Assembly (NCBI GenBank): GCA_903834645.1
Contig: CAILKA010000143.1
Location: 1-14,741, forward strand
DNA: 14,741 nucleotides
Origin: an uncultured beta proteobacterium
Lineage (GTDB): Bacteria > Pseudomonadota > Gammaproteobacteria > Burkholderiales > Burkholderiaceae_C
Reading direction: 5' to 3'
This document shows positions 7,239 to 13,811 of this stretch, piece by piece. A model generated the notes under the pieces. The model was not told where the DNA came from and did not search any database. It saw nothing but the letters and a program-made list of their open reading frames with translations. The position numbers were made by a program, and so were the translations under genes. Numbering within the stretch: position 1 is the stretch's first letter; every line of letters starts with the position of its first letter.

Positions 7239-7259
7239 CGCGGCGCACTCAGCGCCGCG
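7239..7259 (-). promoter_or_regulatory. GC-rich hairpin enclosing the stop codon of the peroxidase-related gene
   Basis: The arms CGCGGCGC (7239-7246) and GCGCCGCG (7252-7259) are perfectly complementary and enclose a five-base loop. On the minus strand that loop contains the TGA stop. The transcript would form an 8-bp GC-only stem between the two minus-strand genes. There is no T-run, so an mRNA-stability or partial-termination role is more likely than full termination. No function is proven. Confidence 0.45.
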
Positions 7260-7839
7260 GCACCCGGCCCATCAGGTAGAACTCATCGTTGGGCCGCATG
7301 CCCACCGTGTTGGCCAGGCGGTTGGACAGGCCGAAGAAACCGGTGATGGCGGCGATGTCCCACGCGTCCTCGTCGCTGAAGCCGTGCGCCCGCAGGGCCG
7401 CAAAGTCCGCCTCCTCGATCTCGTGGGAGCGCTGGCACACCTTGAGCGCGAAGTCGAGCATGGCGCGCTGGCGCGGCGTGATGTCGGCCTTGCGGTAGTT
7501 GGTGGCCACCTGGTCGGCCACGAGCGGCTTCTTCTCGTAGATGCGCAGGATGGCCCCGTGCGCCACCACGCAGTACAGGCACTCGTTGGCGGCGGAAGTC
7601 GCCACCACGATCATCTCGCGGTCACCCTTGGTCAGGCCACCGCCTTCCTTGAGCATCAGCGCATCGTGGTAAGCCACGAAGGCGCGCCACTCGGCCGGCC
7701 GGTGCGCCAGGGCCAGGAACACGTTGGGCACGAAGCCGGCCTTGGCCTGCACCTCGAGGATGCGGGTGCGGATGTCCTCGGGCAGGGCCTCGAGCGCAGG
7801 CACCGGGTAGCGCGAGATCGGGTGGGCGGGGGTCGTCAT
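7249..7839 (-). CDS. Peroxidase-related protein, AhpD-like carboxymuconolactone decarboxylase fold
   Basis: The 196-residue protein has the layout of the uncharacterised peroxidase-related (AhpD-like) family: an N-terminal KAGFVPNVFLALAHRP segment, then the helix ending in ECLYCVVAHG. There Cys87 and Cys90 form the CxxC redox pair and His94 completes the CxxCxxxH site. The later ITGFFGLSNRLAN segment is also typical. Such proteins reduce hydroperoxides using the cysteine pair, but the physiological reductant and substrate of this subgroup are not established. No signal peptide is seen, so it is presumably cytosolic. The ATG at 7839 has GGAG eight bases upstream. It lies 81 bases downstream of msbA and 44 bases upstream of the substrate-binding protein gene, all on the minus strand. 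Joint transcription is plausible but unproven. Confidence 0.87.
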   Translation of the reverse strand: MTTPAHPISRYPVPALEALPEDIRTRILEVQAKAGFVPNVFLALAHRPAEWRAFVAYHDALMLKEGGGLTKGDREMIVVATSAANECLYCVVAHGAILRIYEKKPLVADQVATNYRKADITPRQRAMLDFALKVCQRSHEIEEADFAALRAHGFSDEDAWDIAAITGFFGLSNRLANTVGMRPNDEFYLMGRVPRR

Positions 7840-7920
7840 CTGAGGGTCTCCGGGGTCTCGGCGGCTCGGCTTCGGCGGCGCTGGGGCTTCGTCAGTGGCC
7901 TGGGCCTGCGGGCTGGATTG

Positions 7921-9753
7921 TCAGCTCCTGAACTGGATCGCGTGCAGCCTCGCATAGAGACCCCCCACGGCCAGCAGTTGCGCATGCGTGCCCTGCTCGG
8001 CCACGCGGCCTGCCTCGAGCACCACCACGCGGTCGGCATGCTCGATGGTGGACAGCCGGTGCGCGATCACGAGCGTCGTGCGGCCCTTCATCAGCACCTC
8101 GAGTGCAGCCTGCACATGGCGCTCGCTCTCACTGTCCAGGGCCGAGGTGGCCTCGTCGAGGATCAGCAGGGGGGCATCCTTGTAGAGCGCGCGCGCGATG
8201 GCCAGGCGCTGGCGCTGGCCGCCGGATAGCTGGCTGCCGTTGTGGCCCACGAGGGTGTTCGCGCCCTGCGGCAGGCCCTCGACGAATCCCCACAGGTAGG
8301 CGCCCTCGAGCGCAGCGCGCAGCCGCTGTGCGTCCAGCGGTGCGCCGAGCGTCACGTTGGCTGCCACCGTGTCATTGAAGAGCACCACGTCCTGGCTCAC
8401 GAAGGCGAACTGGCGGCGCAGCGCGCCCAGCTCCCACTCGCGCAGCGGCACGCCGTCCATGCGCAACTCGCCGGCGGTGGGATCCAGGAAGCGCGGAAGC
8501 AGGCTCACGAGCGAGGTCTTGCCGGCGCCCGATGGGCCCACGAGCGCCACCGTCTCGCCCGCGTGCACGTGCAGCGAGACGTCCTGCAGCGCCAACGGTG
8601 GCAACGTCTCGCCTGTGTCTGCTGCCGTGCCTGCCGCCGGATGGATCGCCGGGTGGGGCGCCTGGCTGGTCGGCTCCGGCTCACTGGCGTGGGCGGGCTG
8701 GCCCTGGCCGGCCTGCGCATAGCGCAGCGAAACGCCCACGAGCTCGATCTCGCCACGCGCGCGCGCCACCTCATGCGCGCCACCCTGCTCGACCGGCGTG
8801 TGCTCGATGAGCCCCAGCCCGCGCTCGATCGCGGCCAGCCCGCGCGTGATGGGAGCCATCACGTCGGACAGGTGCTTGATCGGTGCCACCAGCATCAGCA
8901 TCGCCGTGATGAAGGCCACGAAGCTGCCCACCGTGGCGCCGCCCTGGTTGCTTTGCCACAGGGCGATCGTGATCACGGCCGACAGTGCGATGGCGGCCAT
9001 CACCTGGGTGAGCGGGGTCATCGTGGCGCCTGCGATGGTGGACTTCAGCATCAGCCGGCGCAGCGCCTGGCTGCGCGAGCCGAAACGCTGCTGCTGCGCG
9101 GGCGCGGCCTCGTGCAGCCGCACGATGCGCCAGGCCAGCACGTTCTCCTCCACCACGTAAGCGAGCTCGTCGGTGGCCTGCTGGCCGGCCAGCGTGAGCC
9201 GATGCAGCCGGCGCCCGAGCGTGCGCATCACCCACGCCACCGCGGGGAAGAGGATCCCCACGAAGAGCGTGAGCTTCCAGTTGAGCCACAGCAGGTAGCC
9301 CAGCAGCGCCGCCAGCGTGAGCGTGTCCTTCACGAGCGTGAGCACCGAGCTCACGAGCATCTGTGCGCCCTGCTGGACCTCGTAGACGAGGGTGTTGGTG
9401 AGCTGGCTCGCGCTTTGCCGTGCATAGAGCATCGGCTGCGCGCGCATCAGGTGCGCGAACATCGCATCGCGCATCGTCTGCACGCCGCGGTGCGCGGCCC
9501 ATGCGAGCGCGTAGTTGGCGATGAAGCCTGCCATCCCCCGCACCGCGAAGAGCCCGATGATCGCCAGCGGGATCGACCACAGCGGCAGCGCCCCGCCCGT
9601 GAAGCCCTTGTCCAGGAGCGGCTGCATCAGCGCCGGGATCAGCGGTTCGGTGAAGGCGCCCACGAGCGCGGCCGCGCCAGCGGCGGCGAGCGCCCCTCGC
9701 GCTCCGGCGAAATAGGGGGCCACGCGGGAGAAGCGCGCAAGCAGCGAGGGCAT
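7921..9753 (-). CDS. msbA: MsbA-type lipid A/phospholipid-exporting ABC transporter (fused permease and ATPase)
   Basis: MsbA flips core-lipid A across the inner membrane. The 610-residue protein has an N-terminal six-helix membrane domain (about 20-310) and a C-terminal ATPase. The ATPase shows Walker A GPSGAGKTS (406-414), the Q-loop Gln454, signature LSGGQ (509-513), Walker B LLILDEATSALD (529-540) and the switch His565. Unusually, about 40 residues rich in Pro, Ala, His and Gln (roughly 347-387) separate the base-stacking Tyr345 from the LQDVSL strand, where relatives have a short turn. The ATG at 9753 was chosen because it gives the usual short cytosolic N-terminus. The frame runs open for 128 more codons, but those lie antisense to tolB. 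A GATAAT box seven bases before the ATG suggests a leaderless start. Another half-size ABC exporter is possible, but the length and envelope-gene context favour MsbA. Confidence 0.88.
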   Translation of the reverse strand: MPSLLARFSRVAPYFAGARGALAAAGAAALVGAFTEPLIPALMQPLLDKGFTGGALPLWSIPLAIIGLFAVRGMAGFIANYALAWAAHRGVQTMRDAMFAHLMRAQPMLYARQSASQLTNTLVYEVQQGAQMLVSSVLTLVKDTLTLAALLGYLLWLNWKLTLFVGILFPAVAWVMRTLGRRLHRLTLAGQQATDELAYVVEENVLAWRIVRLHEAAPAQQQRFGSRSQALRRLMLKSTIAGATMTPLTQVMAAIALSAVITIALWQSNQGGATVGSFVAFITAMLMLVAPIKHLSDVMAPITRGLAAIERGLGLIEHTPVEQGGAHEVARARGEIELVGVSLRYAQAGQGQPAHASEPEPTSQAPHPAIHPAAGTAADTGETLPPLALQDVSLHVHAGETVALVGPSGAGKTSLVSLLPRFLDPTAGELRMDGVPLREWELGALRRQFAFVSQDVVLFNDTVAANVTLGAPLDAQRLRAALEGAYLWGFVEGLPQGANTLVGHNGSQLSGGQRQRLAIARALYKDAPLLILDEATSALDSESERHVQAALEVLMKGRTTLVIAHRLSTIEHADRVVVLEAGRVAEQGTHAQLLAVGGLYARLHAIQFRS

Positions 9754-9760
9754 GCGCCGG

Positions 9761-9766
9761 ATTATC
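9761..9766 (-). promoter_or_regulatory. Candidate -10 box of msbA (GATAAT, leaderless-type start)
   Basis: Read on the minus strand, GATAAT is followed by seven bases and the msbA ATG, with no Shine-Dalgarno sequence. It shares the 55-base divergent gap with the tolB box. No convincing -35 box is visible. Confidence 0.5.
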
Positions 9767-9794
9767 GGGGTCGCGCGATCGGCGCCGCCGGCCC

Positions 9795-9800
9795 TAGAAT
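9795..9800 (+). promoter_or_regulatory. Candidate -10 box of tolB (TAGAAT, leaderless-type start)
   Basis: TAGAAT is followed by eight bases and the tolB ATG. Normal -10 to start-site spacing would place the transcript's 5' end within a few bases of the ATG. There is no Shine-Dalgarno sequence and no recognisable -35 hexamer. The same box precedes the YedE-family gene. Confidence 0.55.
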
Positions 9801-9808
9801 CCCCGCAC

Positions 9809-11086
9809 ATGTGGCCTCGCAGACGCTTCGCTGCCGCCCTCGGCTCCACCCTGCTGGCCGGGCCAGCGGCTGCCCAGTTCAGCATCGAGATCCGCGGCAT
9901 CGGGGCGACGGCGCGCCCCATCGCAATCGCTGCACTGCGCGGGGAAGGCGCCGGGTCGGTGGCAGTGTCGGCCATCGTGCGCGCCGACCTGGAGCGCAGC
10001 GGCTCCTTTCGCTTCGTCGATGCGCCCGAGGGCCAGGACGAGCGCACTCCCGCCCCGCATGCCGAGTTGCGCAACCGTGGTGCGGACGCACTGCTGTCGG
10101 GCTCCGTGACGCGCCAGGCCGACGGCAGCTTCGACATCCGCTACAGGCTCTGGGACGCCATCCGCGGTGAGACGGCCCTTGCCAAGACCGTCGTCGCACC
10201 CGCAGCCGACCTGCGCCTGGCCGCGCACCGTGTCGCCGACGAGGTCTACGAGAAGCTCACGGGCGAGCGCGGCGTGTTCGCCACGCGCATCGCCTACGTC
10301 ACCCGTGCCGCTCGCCAGTACGCGCTGCGCATCACCGATGCCGACGGTGAAGCCGGGCAGGTGGCCGTGCAAAGCGCCGAGCCGCTGATCTCGCCGGCCT
10401 GGTCGCCCGACGGGCGCTGGCTGGCCTACGTGAGCTTCGAGACCCAGAAGGCCGGGGTGTGGGTGCAGGAGGTGGCCACGGGCCGGCGCCAGCTCATCGC
10501 GCACTTTCGGGGCAGCAACAGTGCCCCGGCCTGGTCGCCCAGCGGGCGCGAGCTTGCCGTCACGCTCTCGCGCGACGGCCTGGCGCAGCTCTACCTGATC
10601 AACGCCGACGGCACCAACGCGCGCCGCCTCACCACCAGCAGCGCCATCGACACCGAGCCCGTCTTCTCGCCCGACGGGCTGACCGTCTACTTCGTGAGCG
10701 ACCGCGGAGGCGGCCCGCAGGTCTACCGCACGCCCGTGGCGGGCGCATCGGCCGGTCGTGCCGAGCGGGTGACCTTCCGGGGCAGCTACAACATCAGCCC
10801 GGCGCTGAGCCCGGACGGCAGCGTCCTGGCCTACGTGTCGCGCGAGGGCAATGCCTTTCGCGTGACGACGATGGAGCTGGCCAACGGAACCATCCGCACC
10901 GTCTCGGACACCAACGACGACGAGAGCCCGAGCTTCGCCCCGAACGGCAGGCTGCTGGTCTATGCCAGCCGTGCCCAGGGGCGCGACGTTCTGATGACCA
11001 CCACCCTCGATGGCCGCGTGCGCACGCGCCTGCTTACGAGCGGGCTGGACATGCGCGAGCCCGCCTGGGGGCCGTTCGGCCGATGA
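9809..11086 (+). CDS. tolB: Tol-Pal system periplasmic protein TolB
   Basis: TolB is the periplasmic partner of Pal and TolA in the Tol-Pal system, which keeps the outer membrane attached during division. The 425-residue product starts with a signal peptide (MWPRRRFAAALGSTLLAGPAAA, cleavage probably after Ala22). An N-terminal alpha/beta domain follows (about 23-150), then a six-bladed propeller whose blades show repeated SPDG motifs: SPAWSPDGRWLAY, APAWSPSGRELAV, EPVFSPDGLTVYF, SPALSPDGSVLAY, SPSFAPNGRLLVY and EPAWGPFGR. The ATG at 9809 is preferred over the in-frame ATG at 9752 because it begins the signal peptide directly and follows the -10 box. pal and cpoB follow on the same strand. The upstream neighbour is divergent msbA rather than tolA, so tolQRA are elsewhere or absent. 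Confidence 0.96.
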   Translation: MWPRRRFAAALGSTLLAGPAAAQFSIEIRGIGATARPIAIAALRGEGAGSVAVSAIVRADLERSGSFRFVDAPEGQDERTPAPHAELRNRGADALLSGSVTRQADGSFDIRYRLWDAIRGETALAKTVVAPAADLRLAAHRVADEVYEKLTGERGVFATRIAYVTRAARQYALRITDADGEAGQVAVQSAEPLISPAWSPDGRWLAYVSFETQKAGVWVQEVATGRRQLIAHFRGSNSAPAWSPSGRELAVTLSRDGLAQLYLINADGTNARRLTTSSAIDTEPVFSPDGLTVYFVSDRGGGPQVYRTPVAGASAGRAERVTFRGSYNISPALSPDGSVLAYVSREGNAFRVTTMELANGTIRTVSDTNDDESPSFAPNGRLLVYASRAQGRDVLMTTTLDGRVRTRLLTSGLDMREPAWGPFGR

Positions 11087-11130
11087 GCGCCCGGGCCAGC
11101 CCGCATCGAGCGCCAACCTTCACCACCAGC

Positions 11131-11135
11131 AGGAG
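11131..11135 (+). promoter_or_regulatory. Ribosome-binding site of pal (AGGAG)
   Basis: AGGAG lies six bases before the ATG at 11142 and decides the pal start over in-frame codons upstream that overlap tolB. The rest of the 55-base tolB-pal gap holds no promoter or terminator that I can see. Confidence 0.75.
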
Positions 11136-11141
11136 ACCCGC

Positions 11142-11786
11142 ATGAACCAGATCTGCTCTCGCCGCTCCCTTCGCCCGGCTCGGACCTTGCTGATGTGGGG
11201 CGCGGCGGCCGCGCTGATGGCCGGTTGCGGCTCCTCCGTCAAGCTCGACGAGGCGCCCGTGGAGAACCGTACCCCGCGTCCGAGCGACGCCGTGCCGCCC
11301 GAGACCAGGGGCCCTGCCGGGGGGTCCCAGGCAGGGGCGGCGGGTGCCAGCGGCGGCACGGGTGGCGCGGCCACGGGATCGGCTGCTTCCGGGCAGGGTG
11401 GGGTGACCACCGTGACCACAGGCCCCAAGGATGGCGCCGCCACGACGGGCTGGCCCGCGCAGCGCGTCGTCTACTTCGACTTCGACAGCTACGCCGTGCG
11501 CGCCGACGCGCAGCCCGTGATCGAAGGCCATGCGCGCGTGCTTGTGGCCAACAAGGCCAGGCGCCTGGTGCTCGAAGGTCATACCGACGAGCGCGGCGGG
11601 CGCGAGTACAACCTCGCACTCGGCCAGAAGCGGGCCGAGGCCGTGGCGCGCTCGCTCGTGCTGCTGGGCGCGGGCGAAGGCCAGCTCGAGGCGGTGAGCT
11701 TCGGCAAGGAACGCCCGGCTGCCGAGGGCGGTGACGAGGCGGCCTGGGAGAAGAACCGCCGCGTCGAGCTCAAGGAGAAGCGTTGA
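11142..11786 (+). CDS. pal: Peptidoglycan-associated lipoprotein Pal
   Basis: Pal is an outer-membrane lipoprotein whose OmpA-like domain grips the diaminopimelate of peptidoglycan and binds TolB. The 214-residue product has a lipoprotein signal peptide ending in the lipobox LMAGC, with Cys29 as the acylated residue. A long Gly/Ala/Ser/Thr-rich linker follows (about 57-103). The OmpA domain starts near VVYFDFDSYAV (about 109), with EGHTDERGGREYNLALGQKRA as the peptidoglycan-binding core. The linker is longer and more glycine-rich than in the 173-residue E. coli Pal, which could extend its reach from the membrane. A strong AGGAG precedes the ATG. The stop overlaps the TTG start of cpoB. Confidence 0.96.
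   Translation: MNQICSRRSLRPARTLLMWGAAAALMAGCGSSVKLDEAPVENRTPRPSDAVPPETRGPAGGSQAGAAGASGGTGGAATGSAASGQGGVTTVTTGPKDGAATTGWPAQRVVYFDFDSYAVRADAQPVIEGHARVLVANKARRLVLEGHTDERGGREYNLALGQKRAEAVARSLVLLGAGEGQLEAVSFGKERPAAEGGDEAAWEKNRRVELKEKR
11772..11777 (+). promoter_or_regulatory. Ribosome-binding site of cpoB inside the pal coding end (AAGGAG)
   Basis: AAGGAG lies five bases before the TTG at 11783, inside codons for the last residues of pal. It supports the non-ATG start of cpoB and coupled translation. Confidence 0.7.
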
Positions 11787-12640
11787 AGCCGGCTGTGTCG
11801 CGGCCGTGGGGCGCGCTGGCCTTGCTGGCGGCCCTGGTGACCACCCCCTCCCACGCCCTGTTCTCCGACGACGAGGCGCGCAAGGCCATTCTCGACTTGC
11901 GCGGCCGCGTCTCGGCCAGCGAAGAGGCCACGCGCGCACGGCTGGCCGATCTCCTGAACCGCATCGATGCGCTCTCGGCCGCGCAGGCCTCGGCACAGGC
12001 CGCCACCCAGGCTGGGCAGGTCACGCAGAACAGGGAAATGGCCGAGGCACTGCTGGCCCTGCGCCGCAGCCTGATCGACCTGAACGGCCAGATCGAGGGC
12101 CTGCGCGGCGACATCGCGCGCCTTCGAGGCGAGCAGGAACAGTTGGCGCGCGAGGTGACCGAGGTGCAGCGCCGCCAGAAGGACGTGTCGCAGGGCATCG
12201 ATGACCGCCTGCGCCGGCTCGAGCCCGTGAAGGTGAGCCTGGACGGGCAGGAGTTCCTGGCGGAGCCCGACGAGAAGCGGCAGTTCGACGAGGCGCTGGC
12301 ACTCCTGCGCGGGGGCGACTTCGACCGTGCGCTGGGTGCCTTCGGAGCCTTCTCGCGTCGCTATCCGGCCAGCGGCTACAACGATGCCGTGCGCTTCTGG
12401 ATGGGCAGCGCCCTGTACGGCAAGCGCGAGCATCGCGAGGCGATCGTGGCCTTTCGCGCCTTTGTCAACGCCGCGCCTCGGCACCCGCGTGCCCCGGAGG
12501 CGCTGCTGGCCATCGCCAACAGCCAGGCCGAGATGAAGGATCGTCCGGCTGCCCGCCGCACCCTCGACGAGCTGATCAAGGCCTATCCCCAGTCCGAGGC
12601 GGCCACGGCCGGCAAGGAGCGGCTGGCCGGGCTGCGCTGA
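11783..12640 (+). CDS. cpoB: Cell division coordinator CpoB (YbgF), TPR and coiled-coil protein
   Basis: CpoB is a periplasmic partner of TolA that in E. coli links peptidoglycan synthesis (PBP1B) with outer-membrane constriction. The 285-residue product starts at a TTG overlapping the pal stop (TTGA) with AAGGAG five bases upstream. A signal peptide (about 25 residues, ending TTPSHA) precedes LFSDDEARKAI, a common mature N-terminus. A Gln/Arg/Leu-rich coiled-coil region (about 30-150, with ALRRSLIDLNGQIEGLRGD) is expected to oligomerise. The C-terminal TPR block (about 160-285) shows FDEALALLRGGDFDRALGAF, GYNDAVRFWMGSALYGKREH and helical pairs ending LIKAYPQSEAA. It follows pal as in most Tol-Pal clusters. 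The coil is longer than I would expect from E. coli CpoB (263 residues). Confidence 0.93.
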   Translation: MKPAVSRPWGALALLAALVTTPSHALFSDDEARKAILDLRGRVSASEEATRARLADLLNRIDALSAAQASAQAATQAGQVTQNREMAEALLALRRSLIDLNGQIEGLRGDIARLRGEQEQLAREVTEVQRRQKDVSQGIDDRLRRLEPVKVSLDGQEFLAEPDEKRQFDEALALLRGGDFDRALGAFGAFSRRYPASGYNDAVRFWMGSALYGKREHREAIVAFRAFVNAAPRHPRAPEALLAIANSQAEMKDRPAARRTLDELIKAYPQSEAATAGKERLAGLR

Positions 12641-12657
12641 AGCCTGCACCCCCGCCC

Positions 12658-12663
12658 TAGAAT
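12658..12663 (+). promoter_or_regulatory. Candidate -10 box of the YedE-family gene (TAGAAT, leaderless-type start)
   Basis: TAGAAT is followed by six bases and the ATG at 12670. It lies in the loop of a short inverted repeat (CCCCG at 12650-12654, CGGGG at 12664-12668), which may be chance in GC-rich DNA. There is no good -35 box. It suggests the transporter gene is separately expressed rather than an extension of tolB-pal-cpoB. Confidence 0.5.
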
Positions 12664-12669
12664 CGGGGC

Positions 12670-13785
12670 ATGCAGGATTCCGATCTCCCCGCCCTCGCGG
12701 CCCAGGTTCTCTGGGCCGCTTTTGCGTTGGCCGTCGTCTTCGGCGCCATCGCGCAGCGCACCCACTTCTGCACGATGGGCGCGGTGGCCGATATCGTCAA
12801 CATGGGCGACTGGACGCGCATGCGCATGTGGGCGCTGGCCATCGGCGTGGCGATGATCGGCTTCAACGCGATGGTCTTCCTCGGCTGGGTGGAGGCGGGC
12901 AAGACCATCTACGCACCCTCGCGGCTCGTCTGGCTCTCCTACGTGATCGGCGGGCTGCTCTTCGGTTTCGGCATGGTGCTGGCCTCGGGTTGCGGCAGCA
13001 AGACGCTCGTGCGCATCGGCGGGGGCAGCCTCAAGGCGCTCGTCGTGTTCTGCGTGCTGGGCATCAGTGCCTACATGGCCATGCGTGGGCTTTTCGGCGT
13101 GTGGCGCGTGGGCACGGTCGATGCGGTGGCGCTCGCGCTGCCCGTGGGGCAGGACCTGCCCTCGCTGGCGGCGCACGTCTTCGGCGGGTCCCGGCGCACG
13201 CTCGCGCTGGCGCTGGGCCTCGTCATCGGCGGCGCGCTGGTGGCGTGGGTGCTCGTCAAGCCCGAGGGCCGCAGCGCGGAAGTGCTGGTTGCCGGGGTGG
13301 GCATCGGTGCCGTGATCGTCGGCGTGTGGTGGGTCAGCGGGCGCATGGGCCATCTCGCCGAGCACCCGCAGACGCTGGAGGAGGCGTTCCTGGCCACCAA
13401 CAGCGGGCGCATGGAATCACTCACCTTCGTGGCTCCCATGGCCTACACGCTCGACTGGCTGATGCTCTTCAGCGACAAGAGCAAGGTGCTCACGGTGGCC
13501 ATCGTCAGCACCGTGGGTGTCGTCGTCGGTGCGGCGCTCGTGGCGCTCATCACGCGCAGCTTCCGCTGGGAAGGTTTCGGCGGCACCGAAGACACGGCCA
13601 ACCACCTCGTGGGCGCGGTGCTGATGGGCGCGGGCGGCGTGACGGCCATGGGCTGCACGGTCGGGCAGGGCCTGTCGGGCGTGTCCACGCTGGCGTTGGG
13701 CAGCTTCCTCGCGCTGGCGGGCATCATCGGCGGCGCGGTGCTCGGGCTGCGCTGGCAGGTGTGGCGGCTGGAGCGGCAGATCTGA
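12670..13785 (+). CDS. YeeE/YedE family sulfur-compound (thiosulfate) transporter, TsuA-like
   Basis: The 371-residue protein is an integral membrane protein with about nine to ten hydrophobic segments and repeated GGxLxGxG-type turns. It belongs to the YeeE/YedE family, of which characterised members (TsuA) take up thiosulfate through a path of conserved cysteines. Three such cysteines are in expected settings: Cys34 in RTHFCTMGA, Cys108 in ASGCGSKTLVRIGGGS, and Cys329 in AMGCTVGQGLSG. Many relatives sit next to a small TusA-like sulfur carrier (YeeD), but none is present here. The start follows a TAGAAT box by six bases. The next gene, tcdA, probably begins 26 bases downstream, so the two may share a transcript. 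The substrate call (thiosulfate or another reduced sulfur species) is inference from family members. Confidence 0.88.
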   Translation: MQDSDLPALAAQVLWAAFALAVVFGAIAQRTHFCTMGAVADIVNMGDWTRMRMWALAIGVAMIGFNAMVFLGWVEAGKTIYAPSRLVWLSYVIGGLLFGFGMVLASGCGSKTLVRIGGGSLKALVVFCVLGISAYMAMRGLFGVWRVGTVDAVALALPVGQDLPSLAAHVFGGSRRTLALALGLVIGGALVAWVLVKPEGRSAEVLVAGVGIGAVIVGVWWVSGRMGHLAEHPQTLEEAFLATNSGRMESLTFVAPMAYTLDWLMLFSDKSKVLTVAIVSTVGVVVGAALVALITRSFRWEGFGGTEDTANHLVGAVLMGAGGVTAMGCTVGQGLSGVSTLALGSFLALAGIIGGAVLGLRWQVWRLERQI

Positions 13786-13811
13786 GCGCGGCAGGCGCCG
13801 GCGCGCCGGGC

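Noticed and set aside
5339..7279. Plus-strand open frame of 646 codons opposite the SBP gene
   Set aside because: The product is rich in Arg, His, Ala and Val without any domain, and the opposite strand encodes a clear full-length family protein. Long antisense frames are expected in DNA with very GC-rich third positions.
9754..10137. 128-codon upstream extension of msbA
   Set aside because: The extra sequence lies antisense to tolB, has no family similarity, and the ATG at 9753 gives the normal MsbA N-terminus.
8242..10170. Plus-strand open frame of 642 codons opposite msbA and running into tolB
   Set aside because: It has no recognisable motif, an Arg/His-rich composition, and is fully explained as a shadow of msbA, whose ATPase motifs are intact.
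9794..11116. Minus-strand open frame of 440 codons opposite tolB
   Set aside because: It is a shadow of tolB, with no motifs and no ribosome-binding site. tolB has a signal peptide and propeller repeats.
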